DNA of 35,425 bases from Candidatus Gemmiger avistercoris (GCA_019116705.1 DXBF01000025.1:1-35425), one strand, 5' to 3'. Shown: positions 6,627-15,774, counted from the first letter of the stretch. Notes: a model not told the origin generated them from the sequence alone. Program-made: numbers and translations.

Positions 6627-6748
6627 CATGCAGCAGCGGGATGCGGGCGCCGCACCGCGGACCATGACGGTCGCTTCGTCCTGCCACAACTCCCCGTTGG
6701 TCAGGCACTTCGGGGCAGACGCCCCACGCGCGGTTCCCTACTCTGCGA
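6627..6748 (-). ncRNA. THF (tetrahydrofolate) riboswitch
   Basis: The minus-strand leader of folT carries the conserved blocks of the THF-I riboswitch in order: AGAGTAGGGAACCGCG, GAAGTGCCTG, GGGGAGTTGTGGCAG, ACGAAGCGACC, then GCGGTGC and CGCATCCCGCTGC. The class senses reduced folates and normally represses folate transport genes when they are abundant. Ends are approximate. Confidence 0.85.
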
Positions 6749-6764
6749 TTTTGCTTGTATTCCC

Positions 6765-6793
6765 ATTATAGCCCCGCGGGCCGCAGATTACAA
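6765..6793 (-). promoter_or_regulatory. Promoter of the folT leader
   Basis: Minus strand: TTGTAA (6788-6793), 17 bp, TATAAT (6765-6770). Transcription would begin just before the THF riboswitch. Confidence 0.75.
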
Positions 6794-6818
6794 GCCCTTT
6801 CGCCAAAAAGCGGCGCGG

Positions 6819-8399
6819 TCAGCGGCCGCTGGCGCCGTAGTTGGCCAGCACCCGGGCGCTGGGGTCGTCCACGTCGCAGCCGGGCCAGGCGCGGTTGGGC
6901 ATCCAGTAATCCGCGATCATTTCTGCCTGGCCGGGGTAGTATTTCTCGAACAGTTCCCGGTAGAGCAGGCTCTCCTTGGTAAAGGGGCGGGAGTACCCGT
7001 ACTGCGCGGCGCGGGCGGCAAATTCCCCGTCGGTGTAAAGGCTTTCTGCGTATTCTTTCAGGTCGTCCACCATGGAATGGCCCACCGCGTCGCTGAAAGC
7101 CGCCTTCTCCCGCCAGAGGATGGCGTCGGGCAGCCAGTCCCCCTCGAACGCCTTGCGCAGCAGGTACTTGCCCTTGCCGTAGGTGTTCAGCTTTTTCGCC
7201 GGGTCGATGGCCATGACGTACCGCACGAAATCCAGATCCCCGAAAGGCACCCGGGCTTCCAGGCTGTGGACGCTGATGCAGCGGTCGGCCCGCAGCACGT
7301 CGTACATATACAGTTCCCGGATGCGCTTCTGGCTCTCGGCCTGGAAGGCCGCGGCGCCGGGGGCGAAGTCGGTGTACTTGTAGCCGAACAGTTCGTCGGA
7401 GATCTCGCCGGTGAGCAGCACCCGGACGTCGGTGTGCTCGTGGATATACCGGCAGACCAGATACATGCCGATGGACGCGCGGATGGTGGTGATGTCCCAG
7501 GTGCCCAGGGCGGCCACCACCGGCTCCAACGCCGCCACCACGTCGTCCCGGCTGATGATGACCTCGGTGTGGTCGGCGTGGAGGTAGTCCGCCGCCTGAC
7601 GGGCGTATTTGAGGTCGATGGCGTCCACGTCCATGCCGATGGCGAAGGTGCGGATGGGTTTGCCCAGCTTTTTGGCCGCGATGGCGCAGACCAGGCTGGA
7701 ATCCAGCCCGCCGGAGAGCAGGAACCCCACCGGGGCGTCGGCGTCCAGCCGCTTTTCCACCCCGGCCACCAGCTTTTCCCGGATGTTGCGCAGGATGGTG
7801 TCCATATCGTCCTGGCAGTAGGCGGGGGTGTCGGCAATGTCGCAGTAGCGCACGAACTGCCCGTTGCAGTAGTAGCTGCCGATGGGGAAGGGGTAGATCT
7901 TCTTTACCAGCCCCACCAGGTTTTTGGCCTCCGACGCGAAGGCGATGGCCCCGGAGGCGCTGTAGCCGTAGAACAGCGGCCGGATGCCGATGGGGTCCCG
8001 GGCGGCGATGAGCAGTTTTTTGCGGCTGTCGTAGAGGATCATGGCGAACTCGGCGTCCAGGTGTTGGAACATGTCCAGCCCGTACCGATCGTACAGGGGC
8101 AGCAGGATCTCGCAGTCGGAGTCCGACTGGAAGATGCAGCCCTCGGCCTCCAGCTGCCGTTTGAGGGGGCGGAACCCGTACAGCTCGCCGTTGCAGGCCA
8201 CGCAGTCCTGCCCCCGGAAGAACGGCTGCATCCCCGCTTCGGTCAGGCCCATGATGGCCAGCCGCCCGAAGCCCAGCAGGCCGAACTCCGTCCTGCAGAC
8301 GCGGTGGTCGTCCGGCCCGCGGGAGGCGGTGCGCAGCAGATATTTGGTGAAAGTTTCGGCGGGCAGGTCATGCCCGGCATAGCCCATGATACAGCACAT
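6819..8399 (-). CDS. asnB: Asparagine synthase (glutamine-hydrolysing)
   Basis: A 526-residue class II amidotransferase making asparagine from aspartate, ATP and glutamine. The start at 8399 is chosen because it places the nucleophile cysteine at position 2 (MCCIMGY); the frame is open 11 codons further, but that would bury Cys2. The glutaminase domain fills about residues 1-200 (SRGPDDH, CNGELYGF). The synthetase domain begins with the ATP pyrophosphatase loop SGGLDSS at 229-235 and continues with TGEISDELFGYKYTDFAP and LEARVPFGD. A GGAAGG ribosome site lies 12 nt upstream. A T-box leader and a strong promoter precede it, so expression should respond to uncharged tRNA, most likely tRNA-Asn. 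Confidence 0.95.
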   Translation of the reverse strand: MCCIMGYAGHDLPAETFTKYLLRTASRGPDDHRVCRTEFGLLGFGRLAIMGLTEAGMQPFFRGQDCVACNGELYGFRPLKRQLEAEGCIFQSDSDCEILLPLYDRYGLDMFQHLDAEFAMILYDSRKKLLIAARDPIGIRPLFYGYSASGAIAFASEAKNLVGLVKKIYPFPIGSYYCNGQFVRYCDIADTPAYCQDDMDTILRNIREKLVAGVEKRLDADAPVGFLLSGGLDSSLVCAIAAKKLGKPIRTFAIGMDVDAIDLKYARQAADYLHADHTEVIISRDDVVAALEPVVAALGTWDITTIRASIGMYLVCRYIHEHTDVRVLLTGEISDELFGYKYTDFAPGAAAFQAESQKRIRELYMYDVLRADRCISVHSLEARVPFGDLDFVRYVMAIDPAKKLNTYGKGKYLLRKAFEGDWLPDAILWREKAAFSDAVGHSMVDDLKEYAESLYTDGEFAARAAQYGYSRPFTKESLLYRELFEKYYPGQAEMIADYWMPNRAWPGCDVDDPSARVLANYGASGR

Positions 8400-8456
8400 G
8401 TTGGTGACGCTCCTTCCATTTCTTACGGCCATTTTCCCCGAATGGCAAGAAAAAAA

Positions 8457-8741
8457 GACAGCCCATTCGCCTTTCCATAGGACGAATCGCTGTCTGGACC
8501 CGCGGTGCCACCTATCTTACCGCAGCCGGAAACCCGGCGTACGGTCACTTTTCCGTACACGTTCACCTTTGAAACGCTGCCGCTGTAACGCACGGCCTGC
8601 GGCGCCCCTACTGCCCTTGCGGGGGTTCAGTTTGCAACTCCCGGGTGTTCTTTCGCGTCCCGTCCCCGTCCCGGCTCACACCATATACCGGGCTCTCTGT
8701 GCGGATCTTGGGCGGTACTTTTCCCGTTCCACGCTTTTAAC
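8457..8741 (-). ncRNA. T-box leader of asnB
   Basis: The minus-strand leader carries the T-box core GGTGGCACCGCGGGTCC (8496-8512). A terminator follows, AGACAGC/GCTGTCT with extra pairs (8457-8495), then a run of seven or more T's. Stem I features include AGAGAGCCCGG, GGTGTGAGCCGGG and a CAGTAGGG block after the stem. Asn codons (AAC) occur on the 3' side of stem I, but I cannot fix which triplet is the specifier. Uncharged tRNA should stabilise the antiterminator and let asnB be transcribed. Confidence 0.9.
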
Positions 8742-8747
8742 TTTTTC

Positions 8748-8776
8748 AGCATAGCACCATTCGGCGGCGGTGTCAA
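8748..8776 (-). promoter_or_regulatory. Promoter of the asnB T-box leader
   Basis: Minus strand: consensus TTGACA (8771-8776), 17 bp, TATGCT (8748-8753). It starts transcription at about 8741, the 5' edge of the T-box. Confidence 0.85.
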
Positions 8777-8836
8777 GACTTCCGGGCGCGGCGTGTGTAC
8801 TTTTTTCAAAATCTACCATTTTCATAGGATTACCTC

Positions 8837-8865
8837 TTGTACTTTGCCCCTGTTCATGGTATAGT
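8837..8865 (+). promoter_or_regulatory. Promoter of the smsCB operon
   Basis: TTGTAC (8837-8842), 17 bp, TATAGT (8860-8865). It is divergent from the asnB promoter, 60 bp away. The leader is about 95 nt, with the ribosome site AAGGAG at 8951-8956. Confidence 0.7.
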
Positions 8866-8965
8866 ATTATTTCGGTAGGACAGGACAATCCTTTCCATAC
8901 CGGCATTTTTACAAGGCGGCGCCCCGCCCCGCGCCGCGCCGCCATACACAAGGAGCATCTTCACC

Positions 8966-9706
8966 ATGCTAGAACTGCGCAACGTCGGCTATGAGACCGA
9001 CGACAACAAAGAGATCCTGCACGATGTGAGCCTGACCGTGCAGGAGCGTTTCGTGGCCATCACCGGCCCCAACGGCGGCGGCAAATCCACCCTGGCCAAA
9101 GTCATCGCCGGCATCTACCAGCCCACCAGCGGCCAGATCCTGCTGGACGGGGTGGACATCACCCACCTGAGCATCACCGAGCGCGCCAACCTGGGGCTGA
9201 GTTACGCCTTCCAGCAGCCGGTGCGCTTCAAGGGCCTGCGGGTCAAGGACCTGCTGAGCCTGGCCGCGGGCAAGAACACCAGCGTCACCGAAGCCTGCAA
9301 CTACCTGAGCGAAGTGGGCCTGTGCGCCCGGGACTATATTGACCGGGAACTCAACGACAGCCTCTCGGGCGGCGAGCTCAAGCGCATCGAGATCGCCATG
9401 GTGCTGGCCCGCGGCACCAAGCTCTCGATCTTCGACGAGCCGGAAGCGGGCATCGACCTGTGGAGCTTCCAGAACCTGATCCGCGTTTTTGAGAAGATGT
9501 ACGAACAGACCCGGGGCAGCATCCTGATCATCAGCCATCAGGAACGCATCCTGAACATCGCCGACCGCATCGTCGTCATCAAGGACGGCCGCATCCAGAA
9601 AGCCGGCTCCCGCGCCGAGATCCTGCCCGCCCTGCTGGGCAGCGCCGACGCCAGCAGCCCGGCCTGCAGCGTTCTGACCGATAAAGTGGAGGGGGTGCGC
9701 AGCTGA
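8966..9706 (+). CDS. smsC: SufC-like ATPase of a minimal Fe-S assembly system
   Basis: A 246-residue soluble ABC ATPase. Walker A is GPNGGGKST at 34-42, the signature is LSGGELKRIE from 133, Walker B is LSIFDEPEAGID from 153, and the switch histidine is in IISHQ. The close resemblance to SufC and the partner gene identify a scaffold ATPase for Fe-S cluster assembly rather than a transporter. Its stop overlaps the next start by one base (TGATG), so the two are coupled. No sufS, sufU or sufD lies beside it: this is the two-gene arrangement described as SUF-like minimal (SMS), so the symbol follows that naming. Confidence 0.88.
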   Translation: MLELRNVGYETDDNKEILHDVSLTVQERFVAITGPNGGGKSTLAKVIAGIYQPTSGQILLDGVDITHLSITERANLGLSYAFQQPVRFKGLRVKDLLSLAAGKNTSVTEACNYLSEVGLCARDYIDRELNDSLSGGELKRIEIAMVLARGTKLSIFDEPEAGIDLWSFQNLIRVFEKMYEQTRGSILIISHQERILNIADRIVVIKDGRIQKAGSRAEILPALLGSADASSPACSVLTDKVEGVRS

Positions 9707-10626
9707 TGCTGGACGTAATTGAGAAAAATTTGCTGAAAGAGGTCGCCGAACTGGACAGCCTGCCGGTGGGCGCCTACAACATCCGGGCCAACGGTGAGCT
9801 GGCGGGACGCAATACCACCGCCAACATCGACATTGTGACCAAGACCGACAAACCGGGCATCGACATCTACATCCGCCCCTTCACCAAGAATGAGAGCGTG
9901 CACATCCCGGTGATTTTGAGCCAGACCGGCCTCAAGGACCTGGTGTACAACGACTTCCACATCGGCGAAGGAGCCGACGTGACCATCATTGCCGGGTGCG
10001 GCATCCACAACTGCGGCGGCGGCAACGCCCAGCACGACGGCATCCACACCTTCTACCTGGCAAAGAACGCCAGGCTGCGCTATGTGGAGAAGCACTACGG
10101 CGAGGGCGACGGCCGCGGCAAACAGATCATGAACCCCACCACCATCGTCCATCTGGCCGAGGGCGCCCAGATGGAGATGGAGACCACCCAGATCGCCGGT
10201 GTGGACGACACCATCCGCAAGACCAGCGGCGACCTGGCCGCGGGCGCCAGCCTGGTGATCCGCGAAAAGATCATGACCACCGGCGACCAGCACGCCGTCA
10301 CCGACTTTGACGTGGACCTCAACGGCGAGGGCTGCTCGGCCAACGTGGTGTCCCGCAGCGTGGCCAAGGATGTGAGCCGCCAGGAATTCGTCAGCCACAT
10401 CAACGGCAACTGTGCCTGCGCGGGCCACTCCGAGTGCGACGCCATCATCATGGACAACGCCTCGGTCATTGCCAGCCCCGCCCTGACCGCCAACAGCGTG
10501 GACGCCAGCCTGATCCACGAGGCCGCCATCGGCAAGATCGCGGGCGAACAGCTCATCAAGCTGATGACCCTGGGCCTGACCGAAAAAGAAGCCGAGGACC
10601 AGATCGTCAACGGCTTCCTGAAATAA
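9706..10626 (+). CDS. smsB: SufB/SufD-like scaffold of a minimal Fe-S assembly system
   Basis: A 306-residue protein, much shorter than SufB (about 470). It consists mostly of the beta-helix core and the C-terminal SufBD region (DNASVIASPALTANSVDASL, then HEAAIGKIAGEQLIKLMTLG). Several cysteines are present, including the GCGIHNCGGG cluster near residue 98 and the NCACAGHSECD cluster near 237. It should form the SmsB2C2 scaffold on which Fe-S clusters are built; the sulfur source is not evident here. The gene is coupled to smsC by a one-base overlap and ends at a strong terminator. Confidence 0.87.
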   Translation: MLDVIEKNLLKEVAELDSLPVGAYNIRANGELAGRNTTANIDIVTKTDKPGIDIYIRPFTKNESVHIPVILSQTGLKDLVYNDFHIGEGADVTIIAGCGIHNCGGGNAQHDGIHTFYLAKNARLRYVEKHYGEGDGRGKQIMNPTTIVHLAEGAQMEMETTQIAGVDDTIRKTSGDLAAGASLVIREKIMTTGDQHAVTDFDVDLNGEGCSANVVSRSVAKDVSRQEFVSHINGNCACAGHSECDAIIMDNASVIASPALTANSVDASLIHEAAIGKIAGEQLIKLMTLGLTEKEAEDQIVNGFLK

Positions 10627-10640
10627 CATCCCATGGCAAA

Positions 10641-10667
10641 GCCGCCGCAGCATCCCGCTGCGGCGGC
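10641..10667. terminator. Terminator between smsB and the AI-2E exporter gene
   Basis: GCCGCCGCAGC/GCTGCGGCGGC (11 bp) with loop ATCCC, followed by TTTTTCT on the plus strand. It lies between convergent genes and could act both ways, since AAA precedes it. Confidence 0.85.
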
Positions 10668-10705
10668 TTTTTCTGCCTGTATCATGTTTTTCTGCCTGTA
10701 TCATG
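10668..10705. repeat. Perfect 19-bp tandem duplication
   Basis: TTTTTCTGCCTGTATCATG occurs twice with no spacer. The first unit carries the T tract of the smsB terminator. The second covers the stop codon of the minus-strand exporter gene (stop at 10701-10703). Confidence 0.9.
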
Positions 10706-11918
10706 GCACGGCGGCGGGTTCCCGTTCCTCCTGCGTTTCCTCCTCCGCCGGGTCCGGGGCGTCCGCCCCGGTTCCGCCGGCAGGGCGGCCCTCGGCGTCG
10801 ATGCCGCGGCGGCGCAGCAGGGCGGCCACCGCTTCCTGCGCCACGCCGTAGAGGGTGGCAAACAGCGGCACGCCCACGATCATACCCGGCACGCCGAAGA
10901 GGCCGCCGCCCACCACGATGGCGAACAGCACCCACAGCGGCGAGATGCCCACCGACTGCCCCAGCACCTTGGGGCTGATGAGGTTGCTGTCCAGCTGCTG
11001 GATGACCACCACCAGCACGGCAAAGACCAGCGCCTGCAGCGGGTCCACCAGCAGCAGGATGAACAGGCTGGGGATCGCGCCGATGAAGGGCCCGAACACC
11101 GGGATGATGTTGGCCACCCCCACGAACACGCTGACCAGCAGCGCGAAGTCCAGCCGCAGGAAGGACATCAGGGTGAAGGTGAGCACCCCGATGATGGCGG
11201 AGTCGATGATCTTGCCGATGAAGAAGGCGGTGAAGTTTTCGTTGGCATAGTGGCAGATGCGCAGCACCCGGCGCGCCGCGCGCGGCGGCAGGAAGGCGTG
11301 GGCCATCGTGCGCAGCTGGCGGAGCAGCTTCTGCTTGCCGGAAAGCATGTAGATGCTGGAGGCCACCGCCGTGAACACCGCCACAAAGTTGGAGGCTGCG
11401 TTCCCCAGCGCGCCGACGATCTGGGGGACCGCGCTGCTGGCCATGTTGTACACTTCCCGCATCAGGGCTTCAGAGTCCTCCAGAAGATTTACAAAGCTCT
11501 GCACAGGCAGGTGATAGTTCTCCTGCAGATAGTACAGCGTCTGCTGCATGCCGGCCACATACCCCGGCAGGTTGGTGAAGAGGGTGACGGCGCTTTTGAC
11601 CAGCTGCGGCACCACCAGCCAGCCCAGCAGCGCCACCAGCAGGATCGCCGTCAGGTAGCTCAGCAGGATCGCCGCCCAGCGCCAGCGCGGCTCCCCCCGC
11701 AGCAGACGGTACTGGAACCCTTCCACCATAGGGTTGAGCACATAGGCGATGAGCGCGCCGCCCGCAAAGGGCGACAAAATGCGCAGCAGCCGGCCCGCCC
11801 CGCCCAGCACTGTGCCCAGATTGCTCAGGATCAGGTAGAAGGCCACGCCTGCAAACAGCAGGCAGAGCCATTCCCACATGGTATCCGGGCGTTTGTTCAG
11901 ATAATACCTTCCTCGCAA
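10701..11918 (-). CDS. AI-2E family transporter (permease), paralog 1
   Basis: A 405-residue membrane protein of the AI-2 exporter (YdiK/PerM/TqsA) superfamily. Hydrophobic segments cluster near residues 15-70, 85-115, 180-200 and 240-370. The family block NIIPVFGPFIGAIPSL and the following DPLQALVFAVLVVVIQQLDSN region are clear. The C-terminus is a charged, Pro/Ala-rich tail. The start is a TTG at 11918 behind AAAGGGA; the only nearby ATG (codon 14) has no ribosome site. It lies about 95 bp after a paralog in the same direction, so one transcript is likely. What it exports is unknown; members may transport ions or small molecules rather than AI-2. Confidence 0.88.
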   Translation of the reverse strand: MRGRYYLNKRPDTMWEWLCLLFAGVAFYLILSNLGTVLGGAGRLLRILSPFAGGALIAYVLNPMVEGFQYRLLRGEPRWRWAAILLSYLTAILLVALLGWLVVPQLVKSAVTLFTNLPGYVAGMQQTLYYLQENYHLPVQSFVNLLEDSEALMREVYNMASSAVPQIVGALGNAASNFVAVFTAVASSIYMLSGKQKLLRQLRTMAHAFLPPRAARRVLRICHYANENFTAFFIGKIIDSAIIGVLTFTLMSFLRLDFALLVSVFVGVANIIPVFGPFIGAIPSLFILLLVDPLQALVFAVLVVVIQQLDSNLISPKVLGQSVGISPLWVLFAIVVGGGLFGVPGMIVGVPLFATLYGVAQEAVAALLRRRGIDAEGRPAGGTGADAPDPAEEETQEEREPAAVP

Positions 11919-11980
11919 CGTTGCAGTATCCCTTTCTTCGTTTTAGCTCGTCCCCTGTTTCCTCGCTCCTTCTATTGTAA

Positions 11981-12000
11981 GCGGCCGCCGGGGCGGCCGC
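11981..12000 (-). terminator. Hairpin between the two AI-2E exporter genes
   Basis: GCGGCCGC/GCGGCCGC with a 4-nt loop, 14 nt after the stop of paralog 2. On the minus strand it is followed by TTACAAT, a poor T tract, so partial termination is more likely than full termination. Confidence 0.4.
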
Positions 12001-12013
12001 AAGACAAAAGTTG

Positions 12014-13180
12014 TTAATTTTTCGGGTCGGGGGGCGGCTGCAGCGGGCGGCCGTCCTCGTCGATCCCCCGGGCCGCCAGTCCGGCGCCCACCGCCTGCTT
12101 GAGCAGGGTGACCAGCACGGCCAGCGTGGGCACACCCACCACCATGCCCGGCACGCCGAACAGGTTGCCGCCCACGATGATGGCCAGCAGCACCCCCAGC
12201 CCCGGCATGCCGGTAGCGCCGCCCAGGATGCGGGGCGCAATAAAGTTGCCGTCCACCTGCTGCACCACCAGGATGATGATGACGAATTCCAGCGCCTGCA
12301 GCGGGGATTCCAGCAGCAGGATCAGCGCCCCGGGCGCCGCCCCGATGAAGGGCCCCAGCAGCGGGATGATGTTGGTCACCCCCACCAGCACCGCGATGAG
12401 GGGGGCGTAGTCCAGCCGGAACAGCGACATGAGAAGGAAGGTCTCCACCCCGACCAGCAAAGCATCCACCAGCTGGCCGCCGATGTAGCCGCTGAAGGTG
12501 CGGTTGGCCATGGTGCACACCGAAAACAGGCCGCCCACCTTCTGCGGGGGCAGGGCGGCGCGCAGGCAGGTGCGGGCCGCGTGGAGCAGCAGTTCCTTGC
12601 TGCTGAGCAGATAGATGCTGACCGCCAGCGTGACGAAGCCGTCCACCGCTGCGCCGGCCACGCCGGCCGCCGCGCCTGCGGCCACATCGGCCGCCGCCTG
12701 CGCCGCCGCGCCGGAGACGGAGGCAAACCACTGCTGCAGCTGCACGGTCGCCTGCTGGACATAGAGTTCCAAGGTCTCGGTCTCCAGGCCGAAGGTTTCC
12801 CGCACCCAGATCAGGCCGTCCTGGATGGCGGCCTCATAGGCGCCCAGGCTGGCGATGAAGGACTGGACGCTGGCGATCAGCTGCGGCACCACCAGCGCCA
12901 GCAGCAGGGCAATGACGCCGAACATCAGGATATAACTGAGCACGATGGCCAGCACCCGCTTGCCGCCGAACAGTTTCTGCGCGAACAGCCGGGTGGGGAT
13001 GTCCAGCACATAGGCCAGCACCACGCCCCAGGCAAAGGGGCTCAGGATTTCCAGGACCGTACCGGCCCCCTGCAGCAGCGCCGGAAGCTGCCAGGCAAGG
13101 CCGAAGATCACCGCCGCCCCCAGCGCCAGGCAGAGATAGTCGCCGCTGGTCCTGGGAGGGCGCGCAAGCCATTTTTTCAA
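12014..13180 (-). CDS. AI-2E family transporter (permease), paralog 2
   Basis: A 388-residue membrane protein of the same family as its downstream neighbour. It shares the blocks NIIPLLGPFIGAAPGALILL, VVQQVDGNFIAPRILGG and VGGNLFGVPGMVVGVP. The central region (about residues 140-180) is unusually alanine-rich (AAAQAAADVAAGAAAGVAGA) and may be a flexible or helical insert. The start is TTG at 13180, 8-9 nt after a strong AAGGAGG; no ATG competes. A -10 box TATAAT lies at 13237-13242 on the minus strand. The two genes look like a tandem duplication that has diverged. The substrate is unknown. Confidence 0.88.
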   Translation of the reverse strand: MKKWLARPPRTSGDYLCLALGAAVIFGLAWQLPALLQGAGTVLEILSPFAWGVVLAYVLDIPTRLFAQKLFGGKRVLAIVLSYILMFGVIALLLALVVPQLIASVQSFIASLGAYEAAIQDGLIWVRETFGLETETLELYVQQATVQLQQWFASVSGAAAQAAADVAAGAAAGVAGAAVDGFVTLAVSIYLLSSKELLLHAARTCLRAALPPQKVGGLFSVCTMANRTFSGYIGGQLVDALLVGVETFLLMSLFRLDYAPLIAVLVGVTNIIPLLGPFIGAAPGALILLLESPLQALEFVIIILVVQQVDGNFIAPRILGGATGMPGLGVLLAIIVGGNLFGVPGMVVGVPTLAVLVTLLKQAVGAGLAARGIDEDGRPLQPPPDPKN

Positions 13181-13236
13181 AAGAGATCCTCCTTGGGTTC
13201 AGACCGCCCGGGCAGCGCCGGGGCGGGTATACGGAT

Positions 13237-13242
13237 ATTATA
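13237..13242 (-). promoter_or_regulatory. -10 element upstream of the AI-2E exporter pair
   Basis: Minus strand TATAAT, 57 nt before the TTG start. No convincing -35 at 16-18 bp. The rest of 13181-13369 shows no gene. Confidence 0.4.
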
Positions 13243-13369
13243 GCATATCCCCTAACAATATGCCACCGTCAGGCAGGTTTCATGCCCTGCCGGACACTTT
13301 TTGCGGCGGCGGGACGCTCTATCCTTTACAACGAGCCGGACGCCTGTTTTTTTGCCGTTCCGGCAAAAA

Positions 13370-13397
13370 CCGGGCGGCTGCGTGTGCAGCCGCCCGG
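13370..13397 (-). terminator. Terminator of the aconitase gene
   Basis: CCGGGCGGCTGC/GCAGCCGCCCGG (12 bp, 4-nt loop) lies 9 nt after the aconitase stop. TTTTTGCC follows on the minus strand, with a second small hairpin TTGCCG/CGGCAA and more T's at 13345-13366. Confidence 0.85.
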
Positions 13398-13406
13398 CCC
13401 TGTTTT

Positions 13407-15653
13407 TCAGTGATTCTTGTAGTAGTTGATCAGGCAGCCGTCCGCCAGGATCTGGCGCTCGGCGCCGGTCATGTCGCCCAGGCGCACCGTGAAGCGCACG
13501 ATGCCGCCGTCAGGCTTGACCGCCACGGCCTCGATGTTTTCCGCCGCGTTCAGCAGCGCCGCCCGCACGCCGGGCAGGAACACATAGTCGCCGTTGTCCA
13601 GCACGTTGGGCGTGTCCAGCAGGAAGGGCAGCATGCCCCAGTTGATGCAGTTGGAGCGGTAGCGCTTGGTGGCGTACTCGCAGGCGAAGTTGGCCGCGCC
13701 GCCCAGCACCCGCTGGCAGCTGGCGGCCTGCTCGCGCGCCGAGCCGTCGCCGGGCTTGTTGGCGAAAATGGCCGAGCCGATGTTGGTGGCCGCCGGGTCA
13801 ACGGCGTAGCCCAGCTTGCCCAGCGCGGCGTAGACCGCGGCCACCTCGGCGGGCAGTTCGCCGCCGCGGCGGGCGGCGTCCAGCGCCTGCACGGCTTTGG
13901 CGGCGGGCACATAGGCCGGGTCCTTGCGGGAGAGGGTGAACTCCGCCAGACGCAGGGGGTTGGAGCGGAAGGAGGAAGTCTCGCCCGAGGGGATCAGTTC
14001 GTCGGTGGTGGTCACCGGGTCGGTGATGTAGCTGACGATCTTCACCAGCAGGTCGTCGCTGAGGGCGGGCTGTTCGGGCCAGTCCTTGATGTTGGGGCCG
14101 AACTTGAGCCGGTAGTCCGGCTCGGGGCGGCCCCAGCCGTTGTAAACGCGCTTTTCGTACACGCCCTGGTCAAAGTGGTAGGCCGGGGCGGCGGGCTCCC
14201 GGTCGCAGACCTCGCTGGCGGCGGTCAGGTAGCCGCCGTTGGCGGCGGTAGCCGCGATGGAACGGGCGTCCATCAGGGCCACGGCGCTGATCTGGCCTTC
14301 GCCGGGCTTGGAGCCCTCCCGGTTGGGGAAGTTGCGGGTGGTGTGGCGGATGCTGAACTCCCCGTTGGCCGGGGTGTCGCCCGCGCCGAAACAGGGGCCG
14401 CAGAAGCATTCGCGGAAGATGCCGCCCGCCGTGACGATGTCCGCCACTGCGCCGTTCTTGACCAGTTCCAGGTAGGTGGGCATGCTGTCGGGGTAGACGC
14501 TGAACTTGAACGCCCCGTTGCCGCAGCTTTTGCCGCGCAGGATCTCGGCCACCGCGCAGATATTCTCATAGGTGCCGCCGGAACAGCCCGCCACGACGCC
14601 CTGTTCCACATAGATGCGGCCGTCGGGCTGCACCTTGCTGACCAGGTCCATCCGCACCTTGCCGCCCAGCTGCTCGTTGGCGCGGGTCTCGATCTCATGC
14701 AGGATGTCTTGGGCGTTGGCCTGCAGTTCCCGGATGGGGTAGGCGTAGCTGGGGTGCATGGGCAGGGCGATCATGCACTCCACCGTGGAAAGATCCAGTT
14801 CGATGCAGCCGTCGTAGTAGGCCACGTCTGCCGGGGCCAGGGGCTTGTACGCTTCGGGCCGGCCGTGGACCTCGAAGTAGTCCCGGGTGATTTCATCGGT
14901 CTGCCAGATGCTGGACCAGCAGGTGGTCTCGGTCGTCATGACGTCGATGCCGTTGCGGTAATCCGCCGAGAGGTTCGCCACGCCGGGGCCGATGAACTCC
15001 ATGATCTTGTTCTTCACATAGCCGTTGGCGTAGGTGGCGCCCACCAGCGCCAGGGCCACGTCGTGAGGGCCCACGCCGGGGCCCGGCTTGCCGGTCAGGT
15101 AGACGGCCACCACGCCGGGGCGGGCCATATCGTAGGTGCGGCCCACCAGCTGCTTGGCCAGTTCGCCGCCGCCCTCGCCCACCGCCATGGTGCCCAGCGC
15201 GCCGTAGCGGGTGTGGGAGTCGGACCCCAGGATCATGCGGCCGCAGCCGGCCATCATCTCCCGGTTATAGCTGTGGATGACCGCCATGTTCGGCGGCACG
15301 TAGATACCGCCGTACTTGTGCGCCGCCGAGAGGGCGAACTGGTGGTCGTCCTCGTTGATGGTGCCGCCCACCGCGCACAGGCTGTTGTGGCAGTTGGTCA
15401 TGACGTAGGGCAGCGGGAACCGCTCCATGCCGGAGGCCCGCGCCGTCTGGATGATGCCCACGTAGGTGATGTCGTGGCTGGTCATCGAGTCGAACTTCAT
15501 GCGCAGGTCGTCCATATCGCCGCTGGTGTTGTGCGCTTCCAGGATGCCCCAGGCGATGGTGCCGCGGCGGGCCTCCGCCTCGCTCACCCCCGCCGGGGCG
15601 GCCTCCTGGGGCTTGCCGTGCACCAGATACATACCGTGTGGCCAGAGTTTCAT
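13407..15653 (-). CDS. Aconitate hydratase family protein
   Basis: A 748-residue protein of the aconitase family, shorter than AcnA (about 890) and of the size of the YbhJ/hydratase branch. Aconitases isomerise citrate to isocitrate with a 4Fe-4S cluster. The three expected cluster ligands are visible: C357 in [11 protein letters not shown], and C418 and C421 in [10 protein letters not shown]. Other family blocks are [23 protein letters not shown] and [19 protein letters not shown] site precedes the ATG. The gene is divergent from citrate synthase, which argues that it really acts on citrate, feeding 2-oxoglutarate synthesis for glutamate; isocitrate dehydrogenase is not in the window. Substrate assignment is inference. 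Confidence 0.87.
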   Translation of the reverse strand: MKLWPHGMYLVHGKPQEAAPAGVSEAEARRGTIAWGILEAHNTSGDMDDLRMKFDSMTSHDITYVGIIQTARASGMERFPLPYVMTNCHNSLCAVGGTINEDDHQFALSAAHKYGGIYVPPNMAVIHSYNREMMAGCGRMILGSDSHTRYGALGTMAVGEGGGELAKQLVGRTYDMARPGVVAVYLTGKPGPGVGPHDVALALVGATYANGYVKNKIMEFIGPGVANLSADYRNGIDVMTTETTCWSSIWQTDEITRDYFEVHGRPEAYKPLAPADVAYYDGCIELDLSTVECMIALPMHPSYAYPIRELQANAQDILHEIETRANEQLGGKVRMDLVSKVQPDGRIYVEQGVVAGCSGGTYENICAVAEILRGKSCGNGAFKFSVYPDSMPTYLELVKNGAVADIVTAGGIFRECFCGPCFGAGDTPANGEFSIRHTTRNFPNREGSKPGEGQISAVALMDARSIAATAANGGYLTAASEVCDREPAAPAYHFDQGVYEKRVYNGWGRPEPDYRLKFGPNIKDWPEQPALSDDLLVKIVSYITDPVTTTDELIPSGETSSFRSNPLRLAEFTLSRKDPAYVPAAKAVQALDAARRGGELPAEVAAVYAALGKLGYAVDPAATNIGSAIFANKPGDGSAREQAASCQRVLGGAANFACEYATKRYRSNCINWGMLPFLLDTPNVLDNGDYVFLPGVRAALLNAAENIEAVAVKPDGGIVRFTVRLGDMTGAERQILADGCLINYYKNH

Positions 15654-15745
15654 GGTTTTCCCTCCATCATGTTATTTTTATTCAGCGCATCCCGTCCGGC
15701 GGCGCGGCCGGACAGGGGCCGGGTGCGTCTGTCCATTCATTCTAC

Positions 15746-15774
15746 ACTATACCCGCTTTGCCCCGGGTTGTCAA
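15746..15774 (-). promoter_or_regulatory. Promoter of the aconitase gene
   Basis: Minus strand: consensus TTGACA (15769-15774), 17 bp, TATAGT (15746-15751). The leader of about 85 nt contains a small hairpin, GTCCGGC/GCCGGAC (15694-15713). Confidence 0.85.
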
